Assembly: GCA_000024525.1 (NCBI GenBank)
Contig: CP001769.1
Coordinates: 7,411,001 to 7,475,000 of the forward strand
Reading direction: 5' to 3'
DNA: 64,000 nucleotides
DNA from: Spirosoma linguale DSM 74
GTDB lineage: Bacteria > Bacteroidota > Bacteroidia > Cytophagales > Spirosomataceae
Shown: positions 33,225 to 42,299 of the stretch, one piece after another
Layout of the letters: the number at the start of each line of letters is the position of its first letter
How positions within the stretch are numbered: the stretch's first letter is position 1
The notes under the pieces: model-generated
The model's input: the letters and a program-made list of their open reading frames with translations, nothing else
Databases searched by the model: none
What the model was told of the DNA's origin: nothing
Made by a program: the position numbers and the translations under genes

Positions 33225-34598
33225 ATGAAAGCAATCGTACTTTTAGTTACGGCGACAACGACTTTGGCACTGGCTGGCCCTGGCACGATAACGCCCGGCA
33301 AGTCGGTAAAATCAGTTCCTCTAAAACCCCATGCGGCATCGGCAACCCGCGCTGCCATAGCACCCGACCCTGATAACGGAGGCCTTAAACTGACGAATGG
33401 ATTTCGGGCGCTGGTCTTTGCGGATAACCTCGGAAAAGCCCGGCATATTGCCGTCGACAATGCCGGAACGGTATTCGTAAAGCTGGAAAAACTCAATGAA
33501 GGCAAAGGTATCGTTGAGTTGATCGATGCCAACGGCGATGGACGCGCCGACGAAACCATCAAGTTTGGCAATAACACCGGAACGGGTATGGCCATTTATG
33601 ACGGCTATATGTACGCTTCGTCTGATACATCGGTTTATCGGTACAAACTGACCAACGGTAAGGTGATGGAAACGACACCGATGGAGCCGATCATCACGGG
33701 CCTCACGCTGCAACGCCAGCACGCCAGTAAGTCGATGGCCATCTCGCCAGACGGCAAGCTGTTCGTTAACTTTGGTGCCCCTTCAAATGCCTGCCAGGAA
33801 AAAGACCGGCAGAAAGGGTCGAAAGGTATGGACCCCTGCCCCATTCTGGAAGAGTACGGGGGTATCTGGCAATTTGATGCCAACAAACTGAATCAGCACA
33901 AGGCCGATGGAAAGCGCTATGCTACTGGTATCCGGAATGCCGTTGCCCTGGACTGGAATACGGCCAGCAACTCGCTCTACGCGCTTCAGCACGGCCGCGA
34001 CAACCTGAACAACTGGGGTGGTATTTTCACCGACGAGTATAGCGCCGAGTTTCCTTCCGAAGAGATGCTGATGGTGAAAGAAGGGGCTGATTTCGGCTGG
34101 CCTTATTGTTTTAACAACCACGAGAAGAACCAGAAATTGCTGGCACCCGAATATGGTGGCGATGGTACGAAAATAGACCGATGCGCCGGAAAGGATAAAC
34201 CCATCATGGCGTTTCCTGGCCACTGGGCACCCAACGATTTGCTGTTTTACACGGGTAATGCCTTCCCGGCTCGGTATAAAAACGGTGCCTTTGTGTGCTT
34301 CCACGGCTCCTGGAACCGTGCTCCGCTGAAACAGGGTGGCTATTTTGTGGCCTTTATCCCATTCGGCAAAGACGGACGCCCATCGGGCAAATACGAAGTA
34401 TTTGCCGAAAATTTTGCCGGTGTAGCCGAAGAAGGTAAACCCGGAACCAGCGTCAACGCGGGTAAACTGGACCTGGCCAGCCCCGGCGATGCCAAAGCGC
34501 GGCCCGTAGGATTGGCGCAGGGCCCCGACGGTTCGCTATACATTTCTGATTCAGTGAAAGGTAAGGTTTGGCGGGTAATGTATATGGCCAAAAAATAA
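33225..34598 (+). CDS. Sorbosone-dehydrogenase-like beta-propeller protein
   Basis: 457 residues with a short signal peptide (MKAIVLLVTATTTLALA). Six-bladed propeller features of the PQQ-type glucose/sorbosone dehydrogenase group: GLKLTNGFRALVFADNLGKA, RHIAVDNAGTVFV, SMAISPDGKLFVNFGAPS, YATGIRNAVALDW, GADFGWPYC, FPGHWAPNDLLFYTG and GPDGSLYISDSVKGKVWRV. Cysteines in CQEKDRQKGSKGMDPC are typical for the group. It would oxidise a sugar or aldose-like compound in the periplasm, with cofactor not provable from sequence. A terminator at 34693 follows. Confidence 0.88.
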   Translation: MKAIVLLVTATTTLALAGPGTITPGKSVKSVPLKPHAASATRAAIAPDPDNGGLKLTNGFRALVFADNLGKARHIAVDNAGTVFVKLEKLNEGKGIVELIDANGDGRADETIKFGNNTGTGMAIYDGYMYASSDTSVYRYKLTNGKVMETTPMEPIITGLTLQRQHASKSMAISPDGKLFVNFGAPSNACQEKDRQKGSKGMDPCPILEEYGGIWQFDANKLNQHKADGKRYATGIRNAVALDWNTASNSLYALQHGRDNLNNWGGIFTDEYSAEFPSEEMLMVKEGADFGWPYCFNNHEKNQKLLAPEYGGDGTKIDRCAGKDKPIMAFPGHWAPNDLLFYTGNAFPARYKNGAFVCFHGSWNRAPLKQGGYFVAFIPFGKDGRPSGKYEVFAENFAGVAEEGKPGTSVNAGKLDLASPGDAKARPVGLAQGPDGSLYISDSVKGKVWRVMYMAKK

Positions 34599-34692
34599 GT
34601 ATGTGCCATTTAGGCCCATAGCGCTTAGTTAGTTATTTTTCGGAATAACTAGTTGATAAATAGATTATTGTGTCCTTTGTTTTGAAAAAATA

Positions 34693-34721
34693 GCACCCGT
34701 TTCGGCGGGTGCGCTTTTTTT
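34693..34721 (+). terminator. Rho-independent terminator
   Basis: GCACCCGTTTCGGCGGGTGC forms a stem-loop followed by GCTTTTTTT, about 95 nt past the sorbosone-dehydrogenase-like gene. Confidence 0.8.
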
Positions 34722-34740
34722 ATGCAGTCTCGATTAAGTC

Positions 34741-34748
34741 TATTTTTG
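34741..34748 (+). promoter_or_regulatory. -7 promoter box for the glycosyltransferase
   Basis: TATTTTTG fits TAnnTTTG and lies 26 nt before the ATG at 34775. No TTG is found 19 nt upstream (TTT instead). Confidence 0.4.
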
Positions 34749-34774
34749 TAGCGTAGTATTCTCAACGTTACTTA

Positions 34775-36433
34775 ATGAAAAACAGACTCTTCGACGGGAT
34801 AAGCATCCTGTTGATTCTTGTTGCAATTTATGCCCTGAACCATCAGCTTACGACAATAGCGGATGTGCATATGGGCGACGAAGCGTTTTACTTATATCAG
34901 GGAATCAGCAATTTTCGTCTGGGCCTGCAAACCGACTGGGGACCCGCTTATTCGCTCTGGTATAAATTTCTCTCCTTCTTTCAGCCGGATACCATTCGCC
35001 TGTACTACCTGAACATGTTTCTGATGTCGTCGCTCCCGACGATTGTTTTGTATGTAGCTCTTCGTGTTGCCGGATTCCGCTGGTACTGGGCGTTGTATTG
35101 TACGCTGGCGTTTCATTTTTCCCGGATGAATTTTCCAGAGGGCGTCAAAGTGTCAATCCTGCTCTTTCTGCTGACTCTGCTGGTGTTTATTGTTGGCGCC
35201 CGTTACCTGCGGCACCGGCTTCATTTGGCTTGCGCCCTACTAACCCTCACCTATGGGGTATTTGCGTATTTCCGGCCGGAGTTTGTGGTTCCTTTCGGGG
35301 GGTGTTTCGTTTTGCTTATCGGTGTTACGATCTGGTTCAAGCAATCATTCTACCCGATTGCCGGGGTTGCAGTGGTCATTTTGCTGCTCTTCTTTGGGGT
35401 AGGCAGCCCCCTGTCCGAAAAAGGCGAAAAAGCTTTCAAGCAGGATTTTTCGTACAACTACACCATGCGCCATCCCGAAGACACGCGACTTCGTCAGTAT
35501 AATAACTGGGTCGATTCCGAGGTGATGTCGCAGCTTATTTTTGGCGAACGGGTGAGTGGGTTCGGTGATGCTCTGATCAATCACCCCAAACTTGTTCTGG
35601 GCGATCACCTGCTGCCGAACATCTATAACCTGAGCGTGCAGCTTATTGGTATTCTCGGCACCTATTTTACGCCCCTTACCTATTTGCCGGGCGTAGCGGC
35701 CCTTGACCCTTTATGGCATCGGAAACTTACCTGGCTTTTGCTGTTGATGGGGTTCCTGGCGGTGGTGTCTGTTCGCCAAACGGCACGCGCTGTAGGCCAG
35801 ATGGTGATGGATAATCCCTGGCTTTATATTGTGGCAACTACGGCGATTATTGCCCCGATTGCCAGTTCGGTCTATTCCATGGGGATCAAGATTCGGTACC
35901 TGCCCCCTTTTTACTTTTTCATTCCGGTAGTAGCTGGTACACTGCTGGTGAGTCTTCGGGTACGTCCCTGGCTGAGTCAGCGTGTTGACCTTCGCAAACC
36001 GATAAACCCATCAACGCGGGGGATACTGACCGTGCTGTTTGTGCTTGGGTTAGTGGCCTGGATGTTCCGGGAGTCGGAATATCAGACGCCAGCCAAAACA
36101 AATGATAAGGATCTGATCAAATACACCCAAAAGCTGACCGCTTCAGTAACCGACAGAGATCAGATTCGTATGTTTGAAAATCCGGATGCTTTAACCACCT
36201 ACCTTGGTGGCATTGCCATCGCCTACGAGCGTTACAAACGAAATACGGATTTTTATAAGTTTGTTAAGCAGAACGACATTAATCTAATCATTTTCAGGCC
36301 GGAGATCGTGCAGTATTATAGCAACGATACCAGTATACAGCGTTTCATCGAACATCCCCCCCAGGCATTTGTCCGCAAACCCGGTTTCTATCCAAACACC
36401 TATACCTTCATCCGTCAGGATTTGCTGAACTAA
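34775..36433 (+). CDS. Multi-pass membrane protein, GT-C-type glycosyltransferase
   Basis: 552 residues with about 9-11 TM helices over residues 1-440 and a soluble C-terminal part. The first external loop has DVHMGDEAFYLYQGI, the acidic Asp-Glu pair expected of GT39/ArnT-type enzymes. These transfer a sugar from a polyprenyl-phosphate donor on the outer face of the inner membrane. The acceptor is unknown. It is a single gene between a terminator and the convergent TonB receptor gene. Confidence 0.75.
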   Translation: MKNRLFDGISILLILVAIYALNHQLTTIADVHMGDEAFYLYQGISNFRLGLQTDWGPAYSLWYKFLSFFQPDTIRLYYLNMFLMSSLPTIVLYVALRVAGFRWYWALYCTLAFHFSRMNFPEGVKVSILLFLLTLLVFIVGARYLRHRLHLACALLTLTYGVFAYFRPEFVVPFGGCFVLLIGVTIWFKQSFYPIAGVAVVILLLFFGVGSPLSEKGEKAFKQDFSYNYTMRHPEDTRLRQYNNWVDSEVMSQLIFGERVSGFGDALINHPKLVLGDHLLPNIYNLSVQLIGILGTYFTPLTYLPGVAALDPLWHRKLTWLLLLMGFLAVVSVRQTARAVGQMVMDNPWLYIVATTAIIAPIASSVYSMGIKIRYLPPFYFFIPVVAGTLLVSLRVRPWLSQRVDLRKPINPSTRGILTVLFVLGLVAWMFRESEYQTPAKTNDKDLIKYTQKLTASVTDRDQIRMFENPDALTTYLGGIAIAYERYKRNTDFYKFVKQNDINLIIFRPEIVQYYSNDTSIQRFIEHPPQAFVRKPGFYPNTYTFIRQDLLN

Positions 36434-36444
36434 CACGGTCGGTA

Positions 36445-39018
36445 CTACAACGCTGTTGCTACGACGGTTACGTAATAAAAGCCACCCACGCTGGGCCCGG
36501 CCGTGAAGGTTGTGTAGGGCTTGTTCAGCAGGTTAGTACCCCCAATTTTAAACGACAGCGAATTGGCCGACCGGCCGAGATTGGTGAGGGCGTAGCTGAT
36601 CTGCGCGTCGAAGGTGTTGATGGCGGGGACAACACCCGTTGCCAGCGACGACTGCCACAGGAAGGAACTTTGGTATTTATAATTGAGCGCGAACCCTACG
36701 TTCTGCCAGAGAGCCGGATTCGAAATGCCGACGTTTGTGATCCATTTAGGCGTGTTAAAGGCTTCTTCCAGCCCATCGCCCTGGTCGGTGCGGTCCAGCT
36801 TGGCCAGCGAGACATTGCCCGAAATCACCCAATCGCGGCCCGCTGAATACCGCAGCCCCAGACTCGACCCATAGTTATACACTTTCGTTTTCGAGTTGGT
36901 CCATAACCGGTAGCGGTCCTGCTGATTTCGGTCGGCCATGTAATAGGCCAGTGAATCGGGGTTCTTGCCTCTGGGAATGTTGGCTTCTACCTGCGCGATG
37001 AAATTTCGGTAAACGTTAAAGTAGAAATCAACGTCTACGTACAGTTTTTTGTCGAAAAACAGCCCTTTGTACCCAACCTCAACGCTGTTGACCTGCTCAG
37101 GTTTCAGGTAGGTATAGGTGTTGGGCTTCAACAGCCCTTTGTTCTTCTGAATCGCCTGATCGGTCGTCAGTTTATTGGTGTTCACATCGGTGTTGATGGC
37201 TGCCTGAAAGGCGTCGATGGATGTGCGCAGATACGAGTTCTCAAAAATTCCCTGCGACATGATCTTTAGCCCGCCAACCCGTTTTACCCCGCCGGAGTTG
37301 ACGTTGGAAAAAGCCTCGAATAGCGACGGAAACCGGTAACCCGTTTGGTACGACGCCCGGAAGTTATGGTTTTCGACGGGCGAAAATACCGCTGAAATTC
37401 TTGGATTAACTTTCGGGTCAAAGTAGGTGTTTTTGTCGACCCGGATCGACCCGCTGAGTTTTAGTTTTTCGCCGAAAAACTGGCGGGATGCCTGCATAAA
37501 GCCACCCGTTTTACCATAGATCAGGTTATTGCTGGTTTTGTCGGGGTTGATAAAATAATTGCCGTCGGGGAAGACCACATAGCGCCGAAAGTCCAGACCC
37601 GCCAGCAGGTTGATGCCGGTTTTCTGCCGGAAACCCGCCCATAAAACGCGGGTGGGTTCTACCTGCGCTTCGGCATGGTACAGCCAGGATTTCACCCGCA
37701 GGGCCGCGCCAATATCCCAGTTGTTGATGTCGCGGAGTTTATCCACCTGCTGATTAAAGGTCTCTGAACCCGGTTGTGGGCGACCCGCATCGGCTGTGGT
37801 CCGTGCCGTATGGAGGGCGTCGACTGTGGATTGTCCGGCTGCGGTGCTGCTCGTAAACTGGTTCGAAAAGTCGCTAAACCACTGGTTGTCGGATTTGAAC
37901 GACTTGTCGATGTTTTCGGCCATCGAGCGGATGTTGTAGGAGTCGCCCGTGTTTTCGCGCGTTCGATAGGCCCGGATCTGTACCGAGGGCGATGTGAGCG
38001 TAAGGCCGTGCTGATCGAGTAGGTAATTTTCCAGCCGAAAGCGGTTGGTGCGTTGATACACGTTGTTGAGCGTAGCAGCTTTGTACTGATAGGAGAGGGT
38101 CAGGTTCGGCCGAATACGCCAGTACAGGCCCACATCGCCCCGGAGGTTTCGAAGGCTCAGGTCGGTAATGTCGTTTTCGAAATAACCCGTTCGGGATACC
38201 ACATATTTTTTGCCGCCCAGCGTCAGCGTTCGCCGGTTCGCCGACTCATCGCCGTAGTTGTTGACCAGATCGCTGCCGGGATTGTTCGCTCCCGTCAGGC
38301 CCAGCGAGGTGTTGGCATTGGGATTCAGGTCAGACTGGTCGCGGGCAATCCAGTCGTAGCCGCTCTGGTAGGTAACGTTAACTTTAACCGCCAGCCTCGA
38401 CCCGATTGTGCGGGCATAACGCAGGCTGGTCTCGCTGTAAACTTTTGCCGAAACCAGCGGATCATTGACATGGTTGACCGCTGTTTTCTGGCTGACACTC
38501 AAGCCTGGCGACGAAAAAGGGTCTTTGGTGATCAGTTGCGCCAGACCATTGAGGGCGTTCAGGCCATAGAGTGCCGAAGCGGCTCCGGGGACAATCTCTA
38601 CCTGCTGAATGTCGAGGTCGGAGGGAGCCAGCGCATTGGCAATTGGTGCCCCAATATGCGGTGCCTGGTTATCCATGCCGTCGACAAGCTGAACAAATCG
38701 AACATTGGTGGGGTTGGCAAAGCCGCGCGTGTTATACACCTTGAACCCTAAACTGGATGTTAACAATTGAACACCTTTTAGATTTTCAATCGCGTCGAAA
38801 TACGAAGGTTGAGCGGACAGACGAATCTGCCGGGCGTCGAGCAATTCGATACTCACCGGCGATTTAAGCACATTTTCAGGAATACGCGAGGCTGTAATGA
38901 CGATCTCACCCAGTTGAATTTTTCGCAGAGAGTCCTTCGGGCTAATGGTGCTGTCGGGCAGCATATTGGCCTTTGCATACGAACAAATCAGCAAAAGAGA
39001 TAGTAACAAGTAGTGCAT
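36445..39018 (-). CDS. TonB-dependent outer-membrane receptor
   Basis: 857 residues. Signal peptide MHYLLLSLLLICSYAKA; TonB box-like QLGEIVITASR near 35; plug domain about 45-160 (YFDAIENLKGVQLL, VRFVQLVDGMDNQAP, VEIVPGAASALYGLNALNG). The rest is a 22-strand barrel with typical closing SFKIGGTNLLNKPYTTF and final aromatic strand (GGFYYVTVVATAL). No carboxypeptidase-like N-terminal extension and no adjacent SusD, so it is not a glycan Sus pair. The gene upstream on the same strand encodes a ModE-like regulator, which hints at oxyanion or metal uptake; that is inference. Confidence 0.93.
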   Translation of the reverse strand: MHYLLLSLLLICSYAKANMLPDSTISPKDSLRKIQLGEIVITASRIPENVLKSPVSIELLDARQIRLSAQPSYFDAIENLKGVQLLTSSLGFKVYNTRGFANPTNVRFVQLVDGMDNQAPHIGAPIANALAPSDLDIQQVEIVPGAASALYGLNALNGLAQLITKDPFSSPGLSVSQKTAVNHVNDPLVSAKVYSETSLRYARTIGSRLAVKVNVTYQSGYDWIARDQSDLNPNANTSLGLTGANNPGSDLVNNYGDESANRRTLTLGGKKYVVSRTGYFENDITDLSLRNLRGDVGLYWRIRPNLTLSYQYKAATLNNVYQRTNRFRLENYLLDQHGLTLTSPSVQIRAYRTRENTGDSYNIRSMAENIDKSFKSDNQWFSDFSNQFTSSTAAGQSTVDALHTARTTADAGRPQPGSETFNQQVDKLRDINNWDIGAALRVKSWLYHAEAQVEPTRVLWAGFRQKTGINLLAGLDFRRYVVFPDGNYFINPDKTSNNLIYGKTGGFMQASRQFFGEKLKLSGSIRVDKNTYFDPKVNPRISAVFSPVENHNFRASYQTGYRFPSLFEAFSNVNSGGVKRVGGLKIMSQGIFENSYLRTSIDAFQAAINTDVNTNKLTTDQAIQKNKGLLKPNTYTYLKPEQVNSVEVGYKGLFFDKKLYVDVDFYFNVYRNFIAQVEANIPRGKNPDSLAYYMADRNQQDRYRLWTNSKTKVYNYGSSLGLRYSAGRDWVISGNVSLAKLDRTDQGDGLEEAFNTPKWITNVGISNPALWQNVGFALNYKYQSSFLWQSSLATGVVPAINTFDAQISYALTNLGRSANSLSFKIGGTNLLNKPYTTFTAGPSVGGFYYVTVVATAL

Positions 39019-39119
39019 TGGTCGTTGTTTTCGTCGAAATATAACGACCGATATGTTTTTACGGAAATAACGCGTAGTGATTTACAAGTAAAAGTAATGG
39101 AGCGGTCTGGCGCGAATTG

Positions 39120-39240
39120 CTGGCGCGAGCATTTGCTCGTGCCTCTTTATCTAGTCAGCATTCGCTGGCCTATGTAATGGCTATTAATTTGCCAGCGAAT
39201 GCTGGCTAAATGAAGGGGCACGAGCAAATGCCCGCGCCAG
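39120..39240. repeat. Large nested inverted repeat (cruciform-like)
   Basis: Outer arms 39120-39143 and 39217-39240 pair at 23 of 24 positions. Inner arms near 39154-39169 and 39192-39207 (AGTCAGCATTCGCTGG and its near-complement) pair with one mismatch. Each arm also folds on itself (CGAGCATTTGCTCG). It lies between the ModE-like gene and the TonB receptor gene. Confidence 0.7.
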
Positions 39241-39273
39241 CCGCGCACAACTCGTGCCCGCGATGTCAGCCTG

Positions 39274-39618
39274 TCAGGGCAAATTGGCCAGTTCGTCGGC
39301 CAGGAACTTCTGGAATCGTTCCTGTAGGCCCCGGTAGTGATTAAGGTATTTTTCGCCTTCAGGGGTTACAAGGGTTCCACCGCCTTTTTCGCCCCCGGTT
39401 TGGGTCATAACGAGCGGTGTGTTGGCTTGGGTATTCATGGAATGGACCATCTCCCAAGCCCGTTTATAGGACATTTTCATGGCTTTAGCGGCCTGGTTGA
39501 TGGAGCCGGTACGCTGAATATGACCCAGTAATTCCAGCCGACCGATGCCCATGAATCGTTCGGTGGTATCATTAGAAAGTGTTTCAAGCCAGACGCGGCC
39601 GTTAATGCGGAGGTTCAT
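39274..39618 (-). CDS. ModE-like winged-helix regulator
   Basis: 114 residues, the length of the ModE N-terminal DNA-binding domain without the molybdate-binding MOP domains. Winged helix: GRLELLGHIQRTGSINQAAK, AMKMSYKRAWEMVHSMN, and the wing TGGEKGGGTLVTPEGEKYL, the last being characteristic of the family. Such short forms occur in many genomes, often near molybdate genes. None are visible here apart from the TonB receptor downstream (255 nt gap with a large palindrome). Confidence 0.85.
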   Translation of the reverse strand: MNLRINGRVWLETLSNDTTERFMGIGRLELLGHIQRTGSINQAAKAMKMSYKRAWEMVHSMNTQANTPLVMTQTGGEKGGGTLVTPEGEKYLNHYRGLQERFQKFLADELANLP

Positions 39619-39713
39619 GCCGGAAACAGATAAGTATTAAATAGTCCGCCAGTTTAAACCTATAAGGTCTGAGAGACCTTATAGGTTTGTAATGCTAAAG
39701 TACGACGGATTCA

Positions 39714-41756
39714 TTAGTTCACGACCCGTTTTACGTTCATTCTTCCAAACGCACCCTTTAATCGAACCAACTCTCTGTTGGTCAAACTGATCGAGTCTTT
39801 GGCCTGCTGACCGATGTTTCGGGCTACACTATCAGACATGTACCAGCCGAGCGGGTATTTCTCATTGTAGGCCAGCCGGAGGGTCAGGTAATTGGTTTTT
39901 GGGTTGTCAAACCGGTCCATAAACGAGTTGAACATATTGTCGCGGGTGATAGAGCCGTTATCCCAGGCATTCAGAAACGCCAACAAGGGAATCTGTACTT
40001 CCTGCAAAATAGACCGCTTTTGCGGCAAATTGCCGTTGGGGTTGCTGTTTTGAATGAACAGCACGTATGGAATAATAGTGACCCGCTCGGTCGTGTCGAG
40101 CCGACGGATAGCCGGGACGAGGTTGTTCAGCAATTGAATGCAGGTTTCCACGCCCGAGTTGTCGAAATAGCCACCATCGACCACGTGTCCGCCATACCGC
40201 TGTTTGCGGCCGTTGCCTAACAACGTATCTTTTTGGATCAGTCCTCCATTGGTCACGATGGGGAAGCGGCTGCACAGGGAAGCCGCCGTTTTGAGCGGCA
40301 CGTCCGCGCCCAGCACATCCAGTGTAGAAACTACATTTTTAAAATAGTGGGCGTCGAGTTGTAGGTTGGAGGTGATGATTTTCTGCCCCGATTCGGCCAG
40401 GGTTCCGTTCAGTAACAGCGATGGCAGGTTGTAATTATAACCCGCCCGCGTCTGGTACAACTGCGTCAGCGACGAGTCGAGCGTGGATAACGCCAGGTTG
40501 TTGTAGTAGGAGGCTGCCCACGAGTCTTCGAGCCACTTTGCCCGTTCCAGCGCGGGTAACGGCACCGGAATGAGCCGCTGGACGGATTCGGGAAACAGCA
40601 GTGCCGACGATACCCCCGACAAATAATCATCCCGAATCACGTTTCGGAATTGATCGAAGGCGCGGGTACGGTCGGCTTCGGCGAAGTCGCGCAGAAAGGC
40701 CGTATAAAAAACGGTGCCAACGCCCCCGCCCGATACGCCACTCAGCGCGTACACATGCCGACTGAAACCCGGAATGATGGAGTCGAGCCGGATGAGCGTT
40801 TCGGCGGTCCAGTTCAGGGCGCGGATGCCCCCGCCTTCGGCCGCTACCAGCACCAGCGGAATGGTGTCGCCGTCTTCCTGCCGACGGGCGGCTACCCATT
40901 GGGCAAAGTGTGCGTCGACGGTTGGGCGTTGTGAGATGGGCGGTACTAATGTTCCCGTCGCTTTCCGAACCGCCGTATTGTCGTTAAACGCACTGATGAT
41001 GACTAAATATCCGGCCACGATCAGCACGAGCGGACGGTAGCGGTAATCGTTGAAATAGACCACCACGCTTCCCCAGAAGGTGTACATCGTAATGCCGAAA
41101 ATGATGATGGCCGTTGGACGTAAGCGTTGGGCGATGCCCCACTGAACGGGCAGACTGAACAACGCAATCAGAAACAGCGTCAGCATAACGCCCGTCCGGA
41201 TTACCAGCCGCCCAAGCGGATGTCGCCACAAACATCGAATATCCTGTTTAATATTGGTGTAGCGATCCGAAAACCGCCAGTGGTCGGGCAGGGCAAAAAC
41301 GGGAACGTGCTGTTCTACCCAAAGAAACTGAATCAGCATCGCGCCACTTTCCAGCAGAAGCAGATACGGTTGCCAACGATCAGGTTTCCAGAACGCATAG
41401 GCCAGAATCAGTGCCGGGAGCACACCGCCCACCTTGGGAAGCCACCGAAGCAACAGATCGCTTTCCTTATTCATGCGGATACCAACCGGCGAAATATGCA
41501 GAATCATGCGCGTACAGCCGTACACGAGCCAGCTCCAGACGAGCGTACTGAGCAGAATGTATTGAAACAGCCGATGAAAAACGCCGTCGTCAATAACGGC
41601 GTTGATCATATCGCCCGCCTGATCGGGAACGGTCAGAATGTAGAGCGACAGGAGCAGCGTAATGATGATGACAAAGGCGTTCCGCTGTGTCTGGTAAAAC
41701 GCGATGGTATAATTTCTAATATGTTGCGCAAAAGACGGCGGAGAACTGGGCTGCAC
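39714..41756 (-). CDS. Membrane-anchored patatin-like phospholipase
   Basis: 680 residues using a GTG start at 41756; no in-frame ATG gives a fuller protein. Residues about 20-265 hold 6-7 TM helices. The patatin domain follows: oxyanion loop EGGGIRALNW near 308, nucleophile in ALSGVSGGGVGTVFY near 343, and catalytic Asp in VVDGGYFDNSGVE near 525. Family members hydrolyse acyl esters of lipids. The membrane-fused form suggests action on the inner-membrane lipids. Confidence 0.85.
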   Translation of the reverse strand: MQPSSPPSFAQHIRNYTIAFYQTQRNAFVIIITLLLSLYILTVPDQAGDMINAVIDDGVFHRLFQYILLSTLVWSWLVYGCTRMILHISPVGIRMNKESDLLLRWLPKVGGVLPALILAYAFWKPDRWQPYLLLLESGAMLIQFLWVEQHVPVFALPDHWRFSDRYTNIKQDIRCLWRHPLGRLVIRTGVMLTLFLIALFSLPVQWGIAQRLRPTAIIIFGITMYTFWGSVVVYFNDYRYRPLVLIVAGYLVIISAFNDNTAVRKATGTLVPPISQRPTVDAHFAQWVAARRQEDGDTIPLVLVAAEGGGIRALNWTAETLIRLDSIIPGFSRHVYALSGVSGGGVGTVFYTAFLRDFAEADRTRAFDQFRNVIRDDYLSGVSSALLFPESVQRLIPVPLPALERAKWLEDSWAASYYNNLALSTLDSSLTQLYQTRAGYNYNLPSLLLNGTLAESGQKIITSNLQLDAHYFKNVVSTLDVLGADVPLKTAASLCSRFPIVTNGGLIQKDTLLGNGRKQRYGGHVVDGGYFDNSGVETCIQLLNNLVPAIRRLDTTERVTIIPYVLFIQNSNPNGNLPQKRSILQEVQIPLLAFLNAWDNGSITRDNMFNSFMDRFDNPKTNYLTLRLAYNEKYPLGWYMSDSVARNIGQQAKDSISLTNRELVRLKGAFGRMNVKRVVN

Positions 41757-41961
41757 AGGAAACAGGATTGAATCGTCAATTGATTGAATGTACCCGTTTG
41801 CAGGTAAAAAGCAGCCGAGTCATTCGTTAATTTTTGGCCAAAGTCTATCTCTATAACGTCTGTAGCGTCAATTTCGGCTTGTTCCCGTTTAGTATTTTAA
41901 GTGAAGCCTTATTGGTTAGGGGTTGCTTTTTGTGTTAACAAACGAGCTATTTTCTTTTCCG

Positions 41962-41969
41962 TACCTTTG
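41962..41969 (+). promoter_or_regulatory. -7 promoter box for phnA
   Basis: TACCTTTG matches TAnnTTTG exactly, 26 nt before the phnA ATG. No TTG at ideal spacing. Confidence 0.45.
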
Positions 41970-41995
41970 CCGAAAACCACCAGTAACGAACCCGT

Positions 41996-42205
41996 ATGGA
42001 CGTAAAAGACAGTAATGGAACCAGCCTGGCCGAAGGCGATTCAGTAAAATTGATCAAAGATTTGAAAGTAAGGGGCTCATCATCAACGCTCAAACGGGGA
42101 ACCGTTGTTAAAAATATTCGACTTACCGACGATGCTGAAGAAATTGAAGGTAAAGTCGAGAAAACCGTGATGGTTCTGAAAACAATGTTTTTGCAGAAGG
42201 TATAA
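41996..42205 (+). CDS. phnA: PhnA/YjdM domain protein
   Basis: 69 residues matching the C-terminal PhnA domain: VKDSNGTSLAEGDSVKLIKD, LKVRGSSSTLKRGTVVKNIR, GKVEKTVMVLKTMFLQK. The zinc-ribbon N-terminus of longer PhnA proteins is missing; this short form is common in Bacteroidota. Despite the name, a role in phosphonate use is doubtful. Its stop codon overlaps the start of a 54-nt perfect palindrome. Confidence 0.88.
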   Translation: MDVKDSNGTSLAEGDSVKLIKDLKVRGSSSTLKRGTVVKNIRLTDDAEEIEGKVEKTVMVLKTMFLQKV

Positions 42206-42257
42206 TCGCTTACTGCCCGTCGCGCCGGATATCCGGCGCGACGGGCAGTAAGCGATT
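42204..42257. terminator. 54-nt perfect palindrome after phnA
   Basis: Bases 42204-42230 are perfectly complementary to 42231-42257 (27 bp, no spacer), beginning inside the phnA stop codon. It sits between convergent phnA and the sterol desaturase gene and would fold into a very strong hairpin in RNA from either strand. It has no T-run, so the terminator role is likely but not certain; cruciform or repeat-element origin is possible. Confidence 0.6.
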
Positions 42258-42299
42258 AGTTAGATAACGTATTACGTCAGCGGGTGTGAATTAGTATCC

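Noticed and set aside
38053-38751. 232-residue plus-strand frame within the TonB receptor gene
   Set aside because: Antisense shadow of a well-supported barrel protein.
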